NCBI GenBank assembly: GCA_033065855.1
Contig: JAVXUO010002359.1
Span: 1 to 64,000 of the forward strand
Length of the DNA stretch: 64,000 nt
Direction: 5' to 3'
Origin: Escallonia rubra
Taxonomy: Eukaryota > Streptophyta > Magnoliopsida > Escalloniales > Escalloniaceae
Shown here piece by piece: positions 21,901 to 33,940 of this stretch. Every line of letters begins with the position of its first letter. The first letter of the stretch is position 1. The notes under the pieces are model-generated. The model worked only from the letters and a program-made list of their open reading frames with translations. It was not told where the DNA came from and did not search any database. The position numbers were made by a program, and so were the translations under genes.

Positions 21901-24900
21901 ATGCAAATTACATAAAATTAGGTCTGTCTAGCCAGTCTATTTCCCACAGGGCCTCGATTAGCAGGATGCACACAGATAAAAACAAAATTAGCTGCAGGGA
22001 TATCAAGAACCAATGTAGCAGAAAATAGTCTCATTATGTCATGCCAAATAGCAAGTGTATGCTCCTATCTGGTATGGCCTAACCACTTTCTGTTTAACTC
22101 TCAAACGCGAAAACAAAAAGTAGAAACTTTCTTTCACCTGTGATTGGATTAACTGGAGAACCCAGATAGATATTGAACTCTGGAACTGAAGTAGCCCTTT
22201 GGCTTATTAGGTTGGTAGCACTGTTGAAACTTGTTTCTTTATCCGATGAGAATAGAGGTCCTTTTGTGTGACATCTGTCCCTTCGGTAGACACAGCATAA
22301 TGCCAAGGCAATTAATGCAACAGTCATGAGAATTGCATATAGTAACAGAATGATCACAACAACTTTGCTGGAAAATTGTTTCTTTAAAGACGGTGCCTCA
22401 ACGAAAGATCCTGTTCAGAAGCAATGAAATGCACCAAGCTTCAGAACCCCTTTAACTACATATCGGAAATCTTTTCACCTAAAATGACATTAGAGCATCA
22501 AATCTCGTATTTCATGTAAAGCCATAGCCGTAATCGTGAAACCATAAACTTTCTGATTGGCGAAAAACAACAGTTATTATGCAAAAACAGAGTGTTAATC
22601 ATGGCTATATGATAAACTGTAACCCCTCCATAGTAATAGAGGTGATTAACTCTGTTTTTGCATAGTTTCTTTCTATTGGGCCCAGGACATTATTAGACTA
22701 TTAGTGATTCTTAGCCTTTGTGGACAGCTTTTGGCTATGCACACATAGTATGCACTACAGGTCATTCGTAGCCTCTTTGTCCAGATAGTATGCACATATA
22801 GGTGACATGGTATATTTTTTGCTTAGAGAGGCTGCAGCGCCAGTTTTTGGCATTTTTTATCATAAAATAGTAAAAGAAGTATACAAACGAAATCGACGAG
22901 AAATTCATTCCAGAACTGAGAAAGGAAAAACATCCTACACTTCTATAACAGGCACATGGCATCAGAATAAATTACCGGAGCTGCAATTGCAGGCTGTAAA
23001 ACAGCTTGTGTCATGGTTGTCCACAGACACTTTAGGCAATCTATCAGCAGCACAGATACATATCCATCTGCTTCCACTTGACCCTGTTGCAGCAACAGAT
23101 GCCAATGTATTTTATTTGCAGGTTAAATATAAAGAAGATGATACTTGTCAGAACTTTGTATTATGAGCAGATAAAATCTATACCATTCAACCCGAAAACA
23201 TCCAGGCCAAAAAAATCCTCATTAAAGCATGATAAACATAATTGGGACCATTTACTAACAACTTAAGTTTAGAGCGTATGTTAACCTAATAGCTTATATG
23301 TGGCCTCAATATAACAGTTTAGACACATCAGTGGTCTAGACTTCCAAGGAGTTGAGATTGCGAAAGGTCTCAATGTTCTTGCATATCACTCAGGTATAAA
23401 TATACTTCAACTATATGGCTCTCAAAAAATCTCTTCCTAAAGCCTTTCCATCAATCCAACCTCTTTACACTAAATTTGGAGCATCTAGAGTTATCATGTT
23501 CTCTGTGCTCCACATCCAAGGCATTCATACGTCCCTACCTTATCTTACTGATATAGCTTCTCAAGAAATGGTTAATGAGATCTTTCAAAGACAAGAGGGT
23601 GGGGATTCAAACTCAGGAGTTTTAGGGGAAAAAGTCCATATGAATAACCTCTTCTCAAAATTGTTCTCGATCACAATTTTAGAAGTACCAAGAATGCTCG
23701 TATGAAGACGCCCTTCAAAATCATGATGCAAACCAATACATTATATTGGTTTGCCATCTTCTAAAATTCATGCAATAATCTTGTAAAATTCATGCAGCCA
23801 ATAGAAAATTGCATTTGCAGTGGGGAAGAAATGTTATCTTATAACATTCGCTACTTACAACTAATCCCCACTGTAAATGCCATTTTGTATTGGTTGTGTG
23901 GTTTCTTACCGATCTATTCTTACGACCAGTTGTATAATGTGTAGGTTTGCAAAGGGCGGTCTCCAAAAGAACATTCTTAGTTTATGTAGACCTGCATTGA
24001 GAACCATTCTAAGAAGAGGTTATTCAACGGAAAAAATTGTCCAAAACTCCTAAGCTTGAATCCTACTTTGATAAATAACACATGCATCCTGTCTTTGAAA
24101 TATCTCACACACCATTTCATGAGAAGTTGTATCAGTTACGCGATGAGGTCAGGCCGTAAGAATGTCTCTGAATTACACCATATGGAACTTTGGTTACAGA
24201 TACCGATTACTTATGAAGACAAATATTGGGCAACCATTGTTGAGTTTAAATTACACCTTCCGAATTGCCGTCCCTTACCTTCCAGTCAGAAGCCAAAGCC
24301 CGACAAAAAAGTGCACATAGCATTCACTGACATTGTTGAGGAATGGTCTGTCCTCACGTGTGATGCTTACTTTGACAAAAATACAAGGTTTCTTTGTTTA
24401 TCTTACACATGATGGAGCTATGAGCAAGGTTTCAAGACTGAAATTGCAATAGATGTCTCGGATTGCGAGATCCAAACTTTAACTAGGGGACTTTTCAGCT
24501 AAAACCAGTCGGAAGCTCTAAAAGGGTTGTTGCAGAAGCAAGGGAAAAGTATCAAAACAGAAGCCGAGGATTCTCGCTTCTATAGATACTTGGCGACAAA
24601 TATGATCTACTGTCTTTTTTCCAAAAACACAGAGATAGATTACCATTGTCGCCAAGAATCCGTAGAAGCAGGAAATCCTCAGCTTCTAATCTGATACTCT
24701 TACCTTGCTTGAGCAACAACCCTTTTAGAGCTTCCGACACTTGGTTTCTGTTCAAAAATCCACGAGTTTGAAGTTTGGATCTCGCAATCTAAGCATCTAT
24801 TGCAACTTCAATATTAAGCTTTCTTGAAAACTATGATTCCACCATGTCTGAGATAAATAAAGTATCCACCACCTTCATCTATACTTTAGTCAAAGTAGGC

Positions 24901-27900
24901 ATCAAACATGATGACAGGCCAGTGAACGTCAAGTGCAATTTTTGTATAACCGAAGGCCAATTAATCTCCGTTATTTTATTATCTAGGTTTGGTTTCTGAT
25001 TTGCCGTTAGGGGACGGAAATTTATAATGCGATGGTCGCCGATATTTATATTCACAAGCAAATCGGTCTTCGCAGCAAATGTTCCATATGCTCCGCATCA
25101 GAGACATCCATACGGCCGACCTTATCTTGTAACTGACATAGAAGGGTGGGGGTTCAAGCTAAGGAGGTTTAGAAAGAAAAAAAAACTACGCTTAAATAAA
25201 ATGTTCCCAAAATGGTTCTTGGTCGCAATGCACCAAGACTAAGAATACCGCCCTTCGAAGTCACAATGCAAACCTATACATTTCTGTAATGTTACTAACA
25301 AAAACCTTTAAAAACCACTCAGTCAATACAAAATTGTATTTGCAGTGGGGAAGAAAAGGAAGGTAATTAACATTCGCAGCGTACAACTGATCTTTACTGT
25401 AAATGCCATTTTGTATTGGTCGTGTGGTTTCCTATTGATCTTTTGTTAAAAACATTTGTAAAATATGCAGGTTTGCATTATGATTTTTAAGGGCAGTCAC
25501 CAAAAGAACATTCTTAAATTATGTAAAACAGGATCGAGAGCCATTCTGAGAATAGGTTATTGAAATGGAAAAAGTTGTCCTAAAACACCTAAGCATGAGT
25601 CCTACTTTGATGGACAAGACAGCCATCCTGTCTTTGAAAGATCTCATAAACCTTTCCATGAGAAGCGGTATCAGTTACGAGATTAGGTCGAGCCCTAACA
25701 ATGGTTCTAAATTAAAGTAGTAGAACATTAGTTACACACACCGATTACTTAAATTACATGTTCAAAAGTGCCCTTCGCCACCTTCTAGTCGGGACCCAAC
25801 CCTAACTAATAAGGCACCGGAGGTAAATTAGTATTCACATACGATAGAAAAGTGCACATGGCGTTCAGTCACATTGTTGAAAAATGGCCTGTTGTATAAT
25901 GTCTACTTTGACAAAAACATATTCATGTGGTGGCTCCTTTTTTATTCCACACAAATTAGAGTTCAAATTCTTCAAGCAAGCTTTCAAGATTGAATTTGTA
26001 ATAGATGTCTTGGATTGCGCGATATAAACTTTAACCAGTGTACATTTGAGGAAAAACCAAGTATCAAAAGTTTGTAAAAGGGTTGTTGCACAACACAGGT
26101 TAAACAGTTGTTGCTAAAAATCTATAGAAGTGGCAAATCCTCTCCTTCTAATTTGATACTCTTGCCTTGTTTGTGCAGCAACCCTTTTACAACTTCCGAC
26201 AACTGTTTTTTCTTCAAAGGTCCACTGGTTAAAGTTTGGGTCCCGCAATTCAAGACATCTATTGTAACTTCAATCTTGAAAGCTTGCTTATAATTTATGC
26301 CCTCATGTGAGAGATAAACAAAGGATTGACCATCTGAAAATTTTCATTTTGTCAAAATAGGCATCACAAATGAGGACTCATCATTACTGAACAATCTTAT
26401 TGAACTCAAATATGCACTTTTAGAATCAGAAGTGAAGGCCAATTAATCTCTGTATCTTATTAACTGGGTCTGTTTATTATTTGCAGCTAGAGAGGTTACT
26501 TTTGAACGCTTAATTTAAACTCAACAATGGCTGCCTAGTATTTGTCTTCACAAGAAATCGGTTTGGTAACCAATGTTCCATATGCTTTACTTCAGAGACA
26601 TATCCATATAGACCGACCTTACCTTGTAAGTAATACAATTTCTCAAGAAATGGTTTATGAGATCTTAAAGAACAGAATGGATATGTTGCTCCTAAAGTAT
26701 GGATCCGAGCTTAGGAATTTTAGGAAAAAATTCGGCTTGAATAACCTCTTCTCAAAATGGTTCTCAATCCCAGTTTACAAAAAACTAAGAATTTTCCTTT
26801 GAAGACCATCCTTCAAGATCATGATGCAGAGATACACATTATATCAATGTTACTAATAAAAGACCTATAAGCAACACGCAGCCGGTAAAAAATAGCATAT
26901 GCAGCGGGGAAGAAATGTAATTAGCAGTGTGACAAGTTCAAATAGATGAAACATGAGAAACAAAAATATTTCAATTTTCTGAACCATTAGCTAATATCCT
27001 AATTTATATAACTATAGGTTACAATCGACTAGGAATTTCACGATACGAAATCCCTGAAAAATGAACTCCAGTTTTCACAGTTATACATTTCTAGAAACCC
27101 TAACAATAAAAATCAGAAAATACTAAACGGTGCTAAACGAAGACATTACCAAGATTAACTGGATAACCACTTAGAAAGATCAAGTATAAATATAACAAGT
27201 CCATTAAAAAAGATTCTTTTGAGGAAAATCCGGACTAATAGTATTAGGAATTACGAATAGCATGACTTTTAACGAACAAACCCTAATTTCCACCCTATGC
27301 AGCCTTCACAGAACCTAACAATCGACGATAACAAAAACTTTGAAGGTACTCAAAGTCGTAAAATGAGATATTAATAGAATTCAGCATGATTACCACCAAG
27401 GAATAGGATAGGTCCACAAAATCTACAGCACACGGAAGTAAATCCATGATAGATGAGCAAATAAGTCTTTTCCATTTTTCATTTTTGTGAGGGCATGGCT
27501 TTTTATTTGTACTTTCTAATCTTGCAAAATGCCAGTTAAACTTCAAAATTATAACCATACAGATGGAAAGAGTATATCAAAATCAAGGGGGTCACTGAGT
27601 TCCATATCGTTTGGAGATGTGAAACTCCCTCATCTAAGCATTAGAGAATCTCTGAATCTGAGCCATTAGATTTTAGTGATAAGAAGCGAGAGCTCCACAT
27701 TACCAAATAACATGAAAGTTGGCTCTTTCCATATGTAAGGTTGAAATTTGAGAAAGGTTTGAATCAAGAACAAACGAAGGAACATTGGATGTAGAGTTAC
27801 ACGAGTAACTCTAGAGATCCCTCTACACTACCTCTTTCTCCCTCTGCCCAATATCACCTGCAAGAAAATATTCAATGGTCCGAGACCAATGCACTAGTTG

Positions 27901-30708
27901 ATCTCCCAATTGTTACAAATCCTGTCACATCCAACATTCCCTCCTCAAGAAAAAATCTATCAGTCCAGATCAACTTGTGCAGTGGTCCAGGACCACTGAA
28001 TATTTTCTCACCACCTATCCAAGCATATTCCGGGATAAGATCCTTAATTGAGTCTTTTTTAACTACTCCCATGTTATTCTCCATCTACCTGTCTCGTATT
28101 AGCCCGTCTACTAGGCACAAATCACTTTTGTCGACTTGGGCAACTCGAGGCCTTCCACGAATATGACTCAACCATTTCAAACAACGTTCCCCTATCTTTT
28201 TCCTAATTTCAGGTGTTGAACTCTTCAAACCGTATAGCATTGTTAGCCTTACCGTCATCTATAAAACTCTCTTTAGCTTAAGAGGAGGATTGCAATCGCT
28301 CAAAAGCACACCACCAGTTTATCAACATGATCTTATTTTGTAGGAAACATCCTCTCTCCCTCCCTCCTTGCAATATTGATCAAGAAATCTAAAGATGTCC
28401 TTTCCACGTACTTCTTGCTCTATCCATGTTTAAATTACCTTCATAACTCCTCAAATCCAATTCGAAATAATCCAATTTAATCCTGCTTAACCAGAATCTA
28501 ACCATAGCTTTAACTGAAAATCTATCCATAATGAAGTCCCATCGATGAATACGATATCATCCGCAATACCAAGCATTCTATGAACACGGTATCATCCGCA
28601 AATAACAAACACCACGGGACCTCGTCCTACCCTTGGTAAGAGTGGATCTATAATTGCTCGAGAAATAGAATTGACTAATGCTAAGGCAAAGGGTCTAAAG
28701 GAAAAAGATATGGGCTTAAAGTGCATCTTTGGTGAATTCCAAGTATAACTGGAGATTCACAAGTTATGCATCAGTGGTTTGCACTCCAGGACACACCAAA
28801 TAACATTCCTTGGTACCATTTCGTCTTTTCTTTTCCCAAACTATAAACCAAATAGCTTCCACAGTAGATGTCCTAATCCCAAGCATGCCACCAAACAGAT
28901 TCCATGTTCACAAGATGTGATTATGTTGGCCGTCAACCTATTTCAAGCCGCCTCCTCCATCCGGGCTTGGGACGACTACAACTACCGGTATGACTTTGGC
29001 GCACGATATGGGCGTACTTGGGTGGCCAATAAGAAAATCAAGTTTGTGGACCAGATTAGTGATAATGCACTTCATAGCGGTAGACATTTTGTTCATTTTT
29101 TCTATTATCTAATTTTGGGTTGCAGCTGATATCGCATCTATGAGCAACTAGCTAATTAAAAGAGTCTTCAAAAAGGTAAACTTTCAAGCTTCGGAAATTT
29201 GCAGAACGCGTGTTGACTGTACATGGCAGCAGCAATCCACATGGAGAGGAACATGAAATGTCTATATTGTTCTTAAGTCAGAATTCATACCTGGACTGCA
29301 CTCACAGGAAGAAGAACAGTTAGTAGGAACGGAAAAGTTCTGGTTCTCTTGATTCGTTGAAGAACAGGCACATGTCCACTTGTTTACGCCAAGCGTATTA
29401 GAAAGCTGATCTGGCAATGTAAGCCAGAAAACTAAGCTCTTATCAAACTAAAGGAGACAGATGTAAAAAATAACTGATAAGCTGCCAACAAGACCTCACT
29501 GCCACAATTAACACTGTGCTGAAAGTAAGGAAGATAAAAGTTTGATTTGCAGGTATAGCATGAAGCCCAAGCTTCGCATACAAACTACAGACACAATCCT
29601 AAACTTGGTACAAAGACTTATTACTCACCGCATAAAATTTGCCGAGTCCAGATCAAGCTAATGAGACAAGCCAGCCCGACTTCCACTTGAAACTTCATCT
29701 ATTGCACCCCAGGCACTTAACTGGAAGTAATTAAAAAAAAAGCCACTCAGATGACATTATTGATTTTGGAATCTGAATTTTCAGCTTAGAAGCCATGTGT
29801 TACTCCCTCTGTGTTTGTGAGAAAGAGAGAAAGAGGGAAAACCTTTCTATTGAGCGCAGGTTTTCTGTTTGATATCATGAATTAGCCTCTCTGCACAATG
29901 CTGATAGCAACCTACATCACATTCCAACAACCAGTGTAAAGACAACTTTGAAGAAGCAAAGTTTGTGTAAGCAATTCAAAATCGTCTAACACCTTCTACT
30001 GGGAGAAAACAGATAGATGCAATGCACAAAAACAGGGAATCATCAAAAATGATAGGTTGTCCAAATGGCAAAAGAAGTATGTGCATATTTCAGCAGATAA
30101 AACAACAACTAGAACAACACCCACTAATTAAGCAAGAATGATAATTATAATGGAACACACAATGGATGATAAAAGGGGGAGAAGATGAACATGCCTGACT
30201 GTACCGCTAGAATTTTCAAATAATTTAGCTTCTGGTGCACCATTTAGCATACATATAAGATACTCCCATGAAGTTGGATAGCTTGTGCATCATTTCACGT
30301 TAATATGATGTCTTCCTTCTTATAGTAGCATAGAGCTTATTATCGTCTATCTAAAAGGCACGCTTTGATAGAGTAGGATATGTAGTAATCGCTAAACGCA
30401 TAGTTGGCCAACAAACCTCTGTAGGTTGCAACTCCTCTAAACTTGAAGAGGCTCTTAGAATTCTCAAAAAATTTCAAGCAACAGGATGAAAGATTCTATC
30501 AAGTGCACTCTTCAACTAAAAGTTTCTTGTAGCAATACTCTAAAGACATAATTAGACATCTACAGAACTTAATAGCTACTCGCTTGAGCAAATGATGCGT
30601 GCCTTTCAAAACAAATGCTAAAAGAAACAAGCCCTGCCAGCCATTATAATCTGCCAGTGTCATTACATCAAATAGCGAAGAGGGAAGGCTTTCCAACATG
30701 TTTACCAT
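18949..30708 (-). CDS. NCRK: Receptor-like Ser/Thr kinase NCRK-like, 8 coding exons
   Basis: NCRK proteins are plasma-membrane/endosomal receptor-like kinases reported to bind ROP GTPases. Coding exons (minus): 30708-30667, 29405-29291, 22410-22138, 21792-21551, 21426-21130, 20932-20696, 20338-20111, 19263-18949. All introns are GT-AG, phases agree, and the total is 582 residues, near the family length. Residues ~15-52 are a Cys-rich ectodomain (WTCAC, CSSSCEC). A membrane helix lies at ~67-93 (VVVIILLLYAILM), then a juxtamembrane stretch. The kinase has GAGGSSHV loop, AVKK lysine, HRDVKSTN near 305, DLG in place of DFG as in this family, and FAPEY. C-terminal exons read RLQDSMRVILELPDP, MAYLAKECLLLDPDSRPTM and end DLTEPRFESF, diagnostic for NCRK. 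The start exon is uncertain: ATG 30708 gives a weak signal peptide, and in-frame ATG 30801 is an alternative. Confidence 0.85.
22575..22664. repeat. Short hairpin in NCRK intron
   Basis: TATGCAAAAACAGAGTGTTA on the left and TTAACTCTGTTTTTGCATA on the right form ~22-bp complementary arms around a ~42-bp loop. It is probably a small MITE remnant. Confidence 0.6.
23490..26900. repeat. Tandem array of palindromic ~1.55-kb units in NCRK intron
   Basis: The same sequence is found in alternating orientation. Forward arms lie at about 23490-23790, 24650-25300 and 26110-26880; reverse arms at about 23935-24620 and 25440-26090. Landmarks include forward AATAACCTCTTCTCAAAAT and reverse AGAAGAGGTTATTC, forward CAACCCTTTTA with reverse TAAAAGGGTTGTTGCA. 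Folding centres are near 24630 and 26105, plus small hairpins at 23798-23895 and 25320-25425 built from GCATTTGCAGTGGGGA and TCCCCACTGTAAATGC. Equivalent points recur every ~1,550 bp. No coding domain is recognised. Confidence 0.75.
27865..28007. repeat. Hairpin MITE-like element, 143 bp
   Basis: Arms of about 40 bp (27865-27904 and 27968-28007) are complementary: GAAAATATTCAATGGTCC on the left, GGACCACTGAATATTTTC on the right, with a few mismatches. The loop is ~63 bp. It lies within the large NCRK intron beside the LINE remnant. Confidence 0.65.
28085..28690 (-). pseudogene. LINE (L1-type) reverse transcriptase remnant
   Basis: Minus-strand translation gives ADDIVFID, the catalytic (F)ADD box of LINE reverse transcriptase, at about 28540-28570. 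It is followed by WIEQEVRGKDIFRFLDQYCK, where intact plant elements have a V.I..Q.V.....F.YLGS-type segment. Then come EDVSYKIRS, LKLKRV, TVRLTMLYGLKSS and ERCLKWLSHIRGRP, matching the order KLKGKFY, RP.MLYG.ECW, RWFGH.RR. Stops and frameshifts are frequent, so it is long dead. It sits in sense with the host gene intron. Confidence 0.7.
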
Positions 30709-30755
30709 CACACATAGCAGATTTAGACGAACAGAGAATATTTCATCGCAGGTAT
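30667..30755 (-). other. NCRK-like first coding exon (start ambiguous)
   Basis: The exon ends at a GTAATG donor after TTTGAT and may begin after TATTCAG at 30756. It encodes, in the frame that joins the next exon, LLCVMVNMLESLPSSLFD. The ATG at 30746 opens a different frame (MKYSLFV then stop). A canonical signal peptide would combine that MK start with the downstream hydrophobic stretch, so a small indel or another start is possible. Confidence 0.5.
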
Positions 30756-31547
30756 CTGAATAGAAGCCAGCACAGCTCAAGAGTTGCTTGAAGATGTACA
30801 TTGGAATGAGCAATCAACTTAGAAGTGACAGGAGAGTGTACCTGATAACAAGGAAAGTGAGATGAAAGCAAAGCTGGCAGACTAGACAGCATCAGAGCTT
30901 GATTATTCAAAGTTGGACACACCAATCACCATTAATAGTTGAAATGCCAATAGTGTAATGAGAAACAGACATCTGATTGTAGAAATAAAAGTCAGAGATG
31001 CTCATATAGAAATTATACTTCTACAAGTACTTTCTGCAAATACTAGTTATGAACAAAAAAAAACTCATTGCCCAGCTTTCCTGATGGCAACCCTTTAACA
31101 AACTCAATAGGGACCCTCCATCCATTCAAGTTAGTAGCTACCTAAAAACCAATATAAAACTATACTGCCGTGCTTAATATGTCATGGGATTCTTTGTTGT
31201 TAATCATTACTCACGAATTTCATTGCAATAAAGAAGGGAGATATTATATTTCATAAAAGTGATGCACTAACGGCTAAAAAATCTTAGCCTAAAAGAGAAG
31301 TAATGAGTTCAATCTCCATTGCCAAGCACCTCCAGACTAGTAAACGTTCTGAACCTATGAAGGGGGGTGACATTTGTCGAAAGGTTAGATAGAATGGCCC
31401 CACCAACTCGGTGTAGGGTTGTCGGCACTCCAGATACAGGGTAGAGGGACTATTTTTAATGGCGTCATGACTCATTGAGCCCCCTTACAAAAACTTTACC
31501 ACGATCTAAATTAGATCGCCAAATTCAAGGAACATGAAGTTAAATAC

Positions 31548-31730
31548 TACTCCCTCCGTCTTATTATTGCTTTTCTTAATTCTTTGCGAATTTGTATGCT
31601 AGATATGAATATCAACATTCATTATTATTATTACCTTATCTTAATTTGTATGCTAGATATGAATATCAACATTAATTATTATTATTACCTTATCTTAATT
31701 TGCCAAAGACCATTTTATAATTATTATTGG
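31548..31730. repeat. Stowaway-like end and 63-bp tandem duplication
   Basis: CTACTCCCTCCGTC at 31548 matches a Stowaway-type terminus, but no partner end was found. It is followed by two copies of a ~63-bp unit (TTTGTATGCTAGATATGAAT...ACCTTATCTTAA). Confidence 0.55.
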
Positions 31731-32229
31731 AGTTCAATTCAATTACTCACTATTTCCACGTACTAAAGTCCGGCATAGAAAATTTGGAAAAAGTATTTGC
31801 ACAACTTTCAAGTAAACAAGGTTGCTTATGCGAGAAGCGCAACAAAAACTTCTAGAGACGCTAAAAGCAAAAACGGTTTCTAGTCAAACGCGTTAATAAA
31901 CTTCAATTGTATTTCAAAGTTACCCGGGTTACAACCTTCCATATAGCGACAAATAATTATCATTAAACATTGTTAATGATGGTTATTTAGTAACGTTAAA
32001 AAGTATTTAATGAATATTAATTATCGCTATACAAGAAGTTGTAGGTATCTTGTTACAATTTCCTAAAAAAGAGTATTCCGTAGACTCTCAAATGCAACGC
32101 CGAAATGGCCTTGGAACAAACTAAGAACGTTTCCCTCATCTTCAACAAATAGACGTTAGAATTCTGAAAATGTTGACTGTAACTACTTGTCTAGCATTCA
32201 CGAGAAGTTTCAGCAATGTGGGTACAAAC

Positions 32230-32515
32230 CTCAAAAAAGGAAGAATCGAGAAGTTAGGGTTTCCAATCTCTGCGCCAGCGACTCGGCTCGATTTTGAACG
32301 AAAGCTAAAGCCGAGCAAGTAGATCTGCTACAAGAAGCTCGAAAGGAGCGTAAAAAGTGGAAAACCTGAAGATGCGTAAACTGAAGATCTAAATGCAGGT
32401 GGTTACAGAGCAAAGTACTAGCAGTAAAGCTCAGTGCAGAATCAGCCCATATAGGCTTCAATGGATGAAGCAATGACACAGAGAGAGTTTGAGAGAGAGA
32501 GGAGTGAGATGTAAC
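32230..32515 (-). other. Probable 5' UTR exon and promoter-proximal region of NCRK-like gene
   Basis: On the minus strand the segment starts in a CT-rich tract (CTCTCTCTCTCAAACTCTCT), typical of plant 5' leaders, and ends TTTTTTGAG before a GTTTGTAC donor at 32229. It has no long ATG frame, only ATG-GGC-TGA. Its position and strand suit a leader exon spliced to 30755; transcript data would be needed to prove it. Confidence 0.5.
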
Positions 32516-32777
32516 GTCCAGTGGAAGCCCCTGCGCGCAGATGTCTATGATGGTTCAGTTCCCACAGCTGCTTTGCTTGCTTCTTGTTGCTTTGTCAACA
32601 AACTTTCTTTTCTTCCTTCTGTTGGGAAGCGTGCCCCAAGATCTCACCGTGGTCCCCATGTTTGATGCAGCTTTTAGAGCACCTTGCCGCGCGGCAACTT
32701 GTCCGTAGAAAATTTCAAATTGTAGTCCACCAACTTCCTAAAACTGCATCCCACGTCTCTGAGTTGCAAAATGCTGG
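32516..32777. other. Upstream spacer of NCRK-like gene
   Basis: The region presumably includes promoter sequence for the minus-strand gene. No coding sequence or clear element is seen before the hAT-like terminus at 32778. Confidence 0.4.
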
Positions 32778-33026
32778 TAGAGATGTCAAAAGAACCGGTA
32801 CGACTAGGCCCTAAATTGGCTCGGGCTGGCTCGGTTCTAACGATGAACAGTGACGGCCCTAACCCGTAGGCTGCGTTTGGCGACAAGGATATGGATAAGG
32901 ATAAGGACAGGATAAGGGCGGATAAGGCCGGACAAGCTATACCGTCGGATAAGACCGGATAAGCAAGAAATCCTATCCAGCGTTTGGACCAAGTCCGGAT
33001 TATAAGTCAGATATGCAATTTACAAA

Positions 33027-33027
<1 letters not shown>

Positions 33028-33083
<56 letters not shown>

Positions 33084-33123
33084 CTGTATATATATGTGTG
33101 TGTGTGTGTATATATATATACAG

Positions 33124-33176
<53 letters not shown>

Positions 33177-33367
33177 TGTATATACATATAGGTATATATA
33201 TGTATATAGGTATATATATATAGGTATATATATATATGTATATTAATATAAATCTATATATGTATATATATACATATATGTATATATATAGGTGTATATA
33301 CATATAGGTATATATATATAGGTATATATATATATGTATATTAATATAAATCTATATATGTATATAT

Positions 33368-33441
<74 letters not shown>

Positions 33442-33674
33442 ATATGTATATGTATATAAGTGTATATATGTATATGTATATATAATGTATATATATTATA
33501 TAGGTATATATACATTATATATATATATAGGTGGATATATGTATATATATACATATATATATAGGTGTATATATATATACATATATATAATGTATATATA
33601 TATGTGTATATAGGTGTATATATGTATATATATGTGTATGTATATAGGTGTATATATGTATGTGTATATATGTG

Positions 33675-33707
<33 letters not shown>

Positions 33708-33719
33708 ATATATATAATG

Positions 33720-33754
<35 letters not shown>

Positions 33755-33940
33755 GTATGTATATATGTATATATATAGGAAGCTGATCCATTGCCAGCGC
33801 TGGCAGGCTTGCCAGCGCTGTTTTGCCGTCCGCTACATAATGTAGCGGACGATAATTTACGTCCGCTACATTATGTAGCGGACCTGCTAGCGCTGGCAAT
33901 GGATCAGCTCCCATATATATATATATACACGCAATGTATA
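33028..33940. repeat. Long (AT)n microsatellite with derived variants
   Basis: About 900 bp of TA repeats interspersed with TATAGGTGTATA, TATATGTATA and GTGTGTGT variants, including a ~130-bp internal duplication (around 33170-33300 and 33290-33410). Open frames of Tyr/Ile repeats across it are artefacts. Confidence 0.95.
33778..33912. mobile_element. 135-bp TA-microsatellite-inserted TIR element
   Basis: It runs from GGAAGCTGATCCATTG to CAATGGATCAGCTCCC and is flanked on both sides by TA repeats. Subterminal GCCAGCGCTGG words and two perfect 23-bp palindromes of form GTCCGC-N11-GCGGAC (33828-33850 and 33861-33883) fill it. It has no coding capacity. The terminus matches the 1.87-kb element at 53153-55024. 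Confidence 0.8.
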
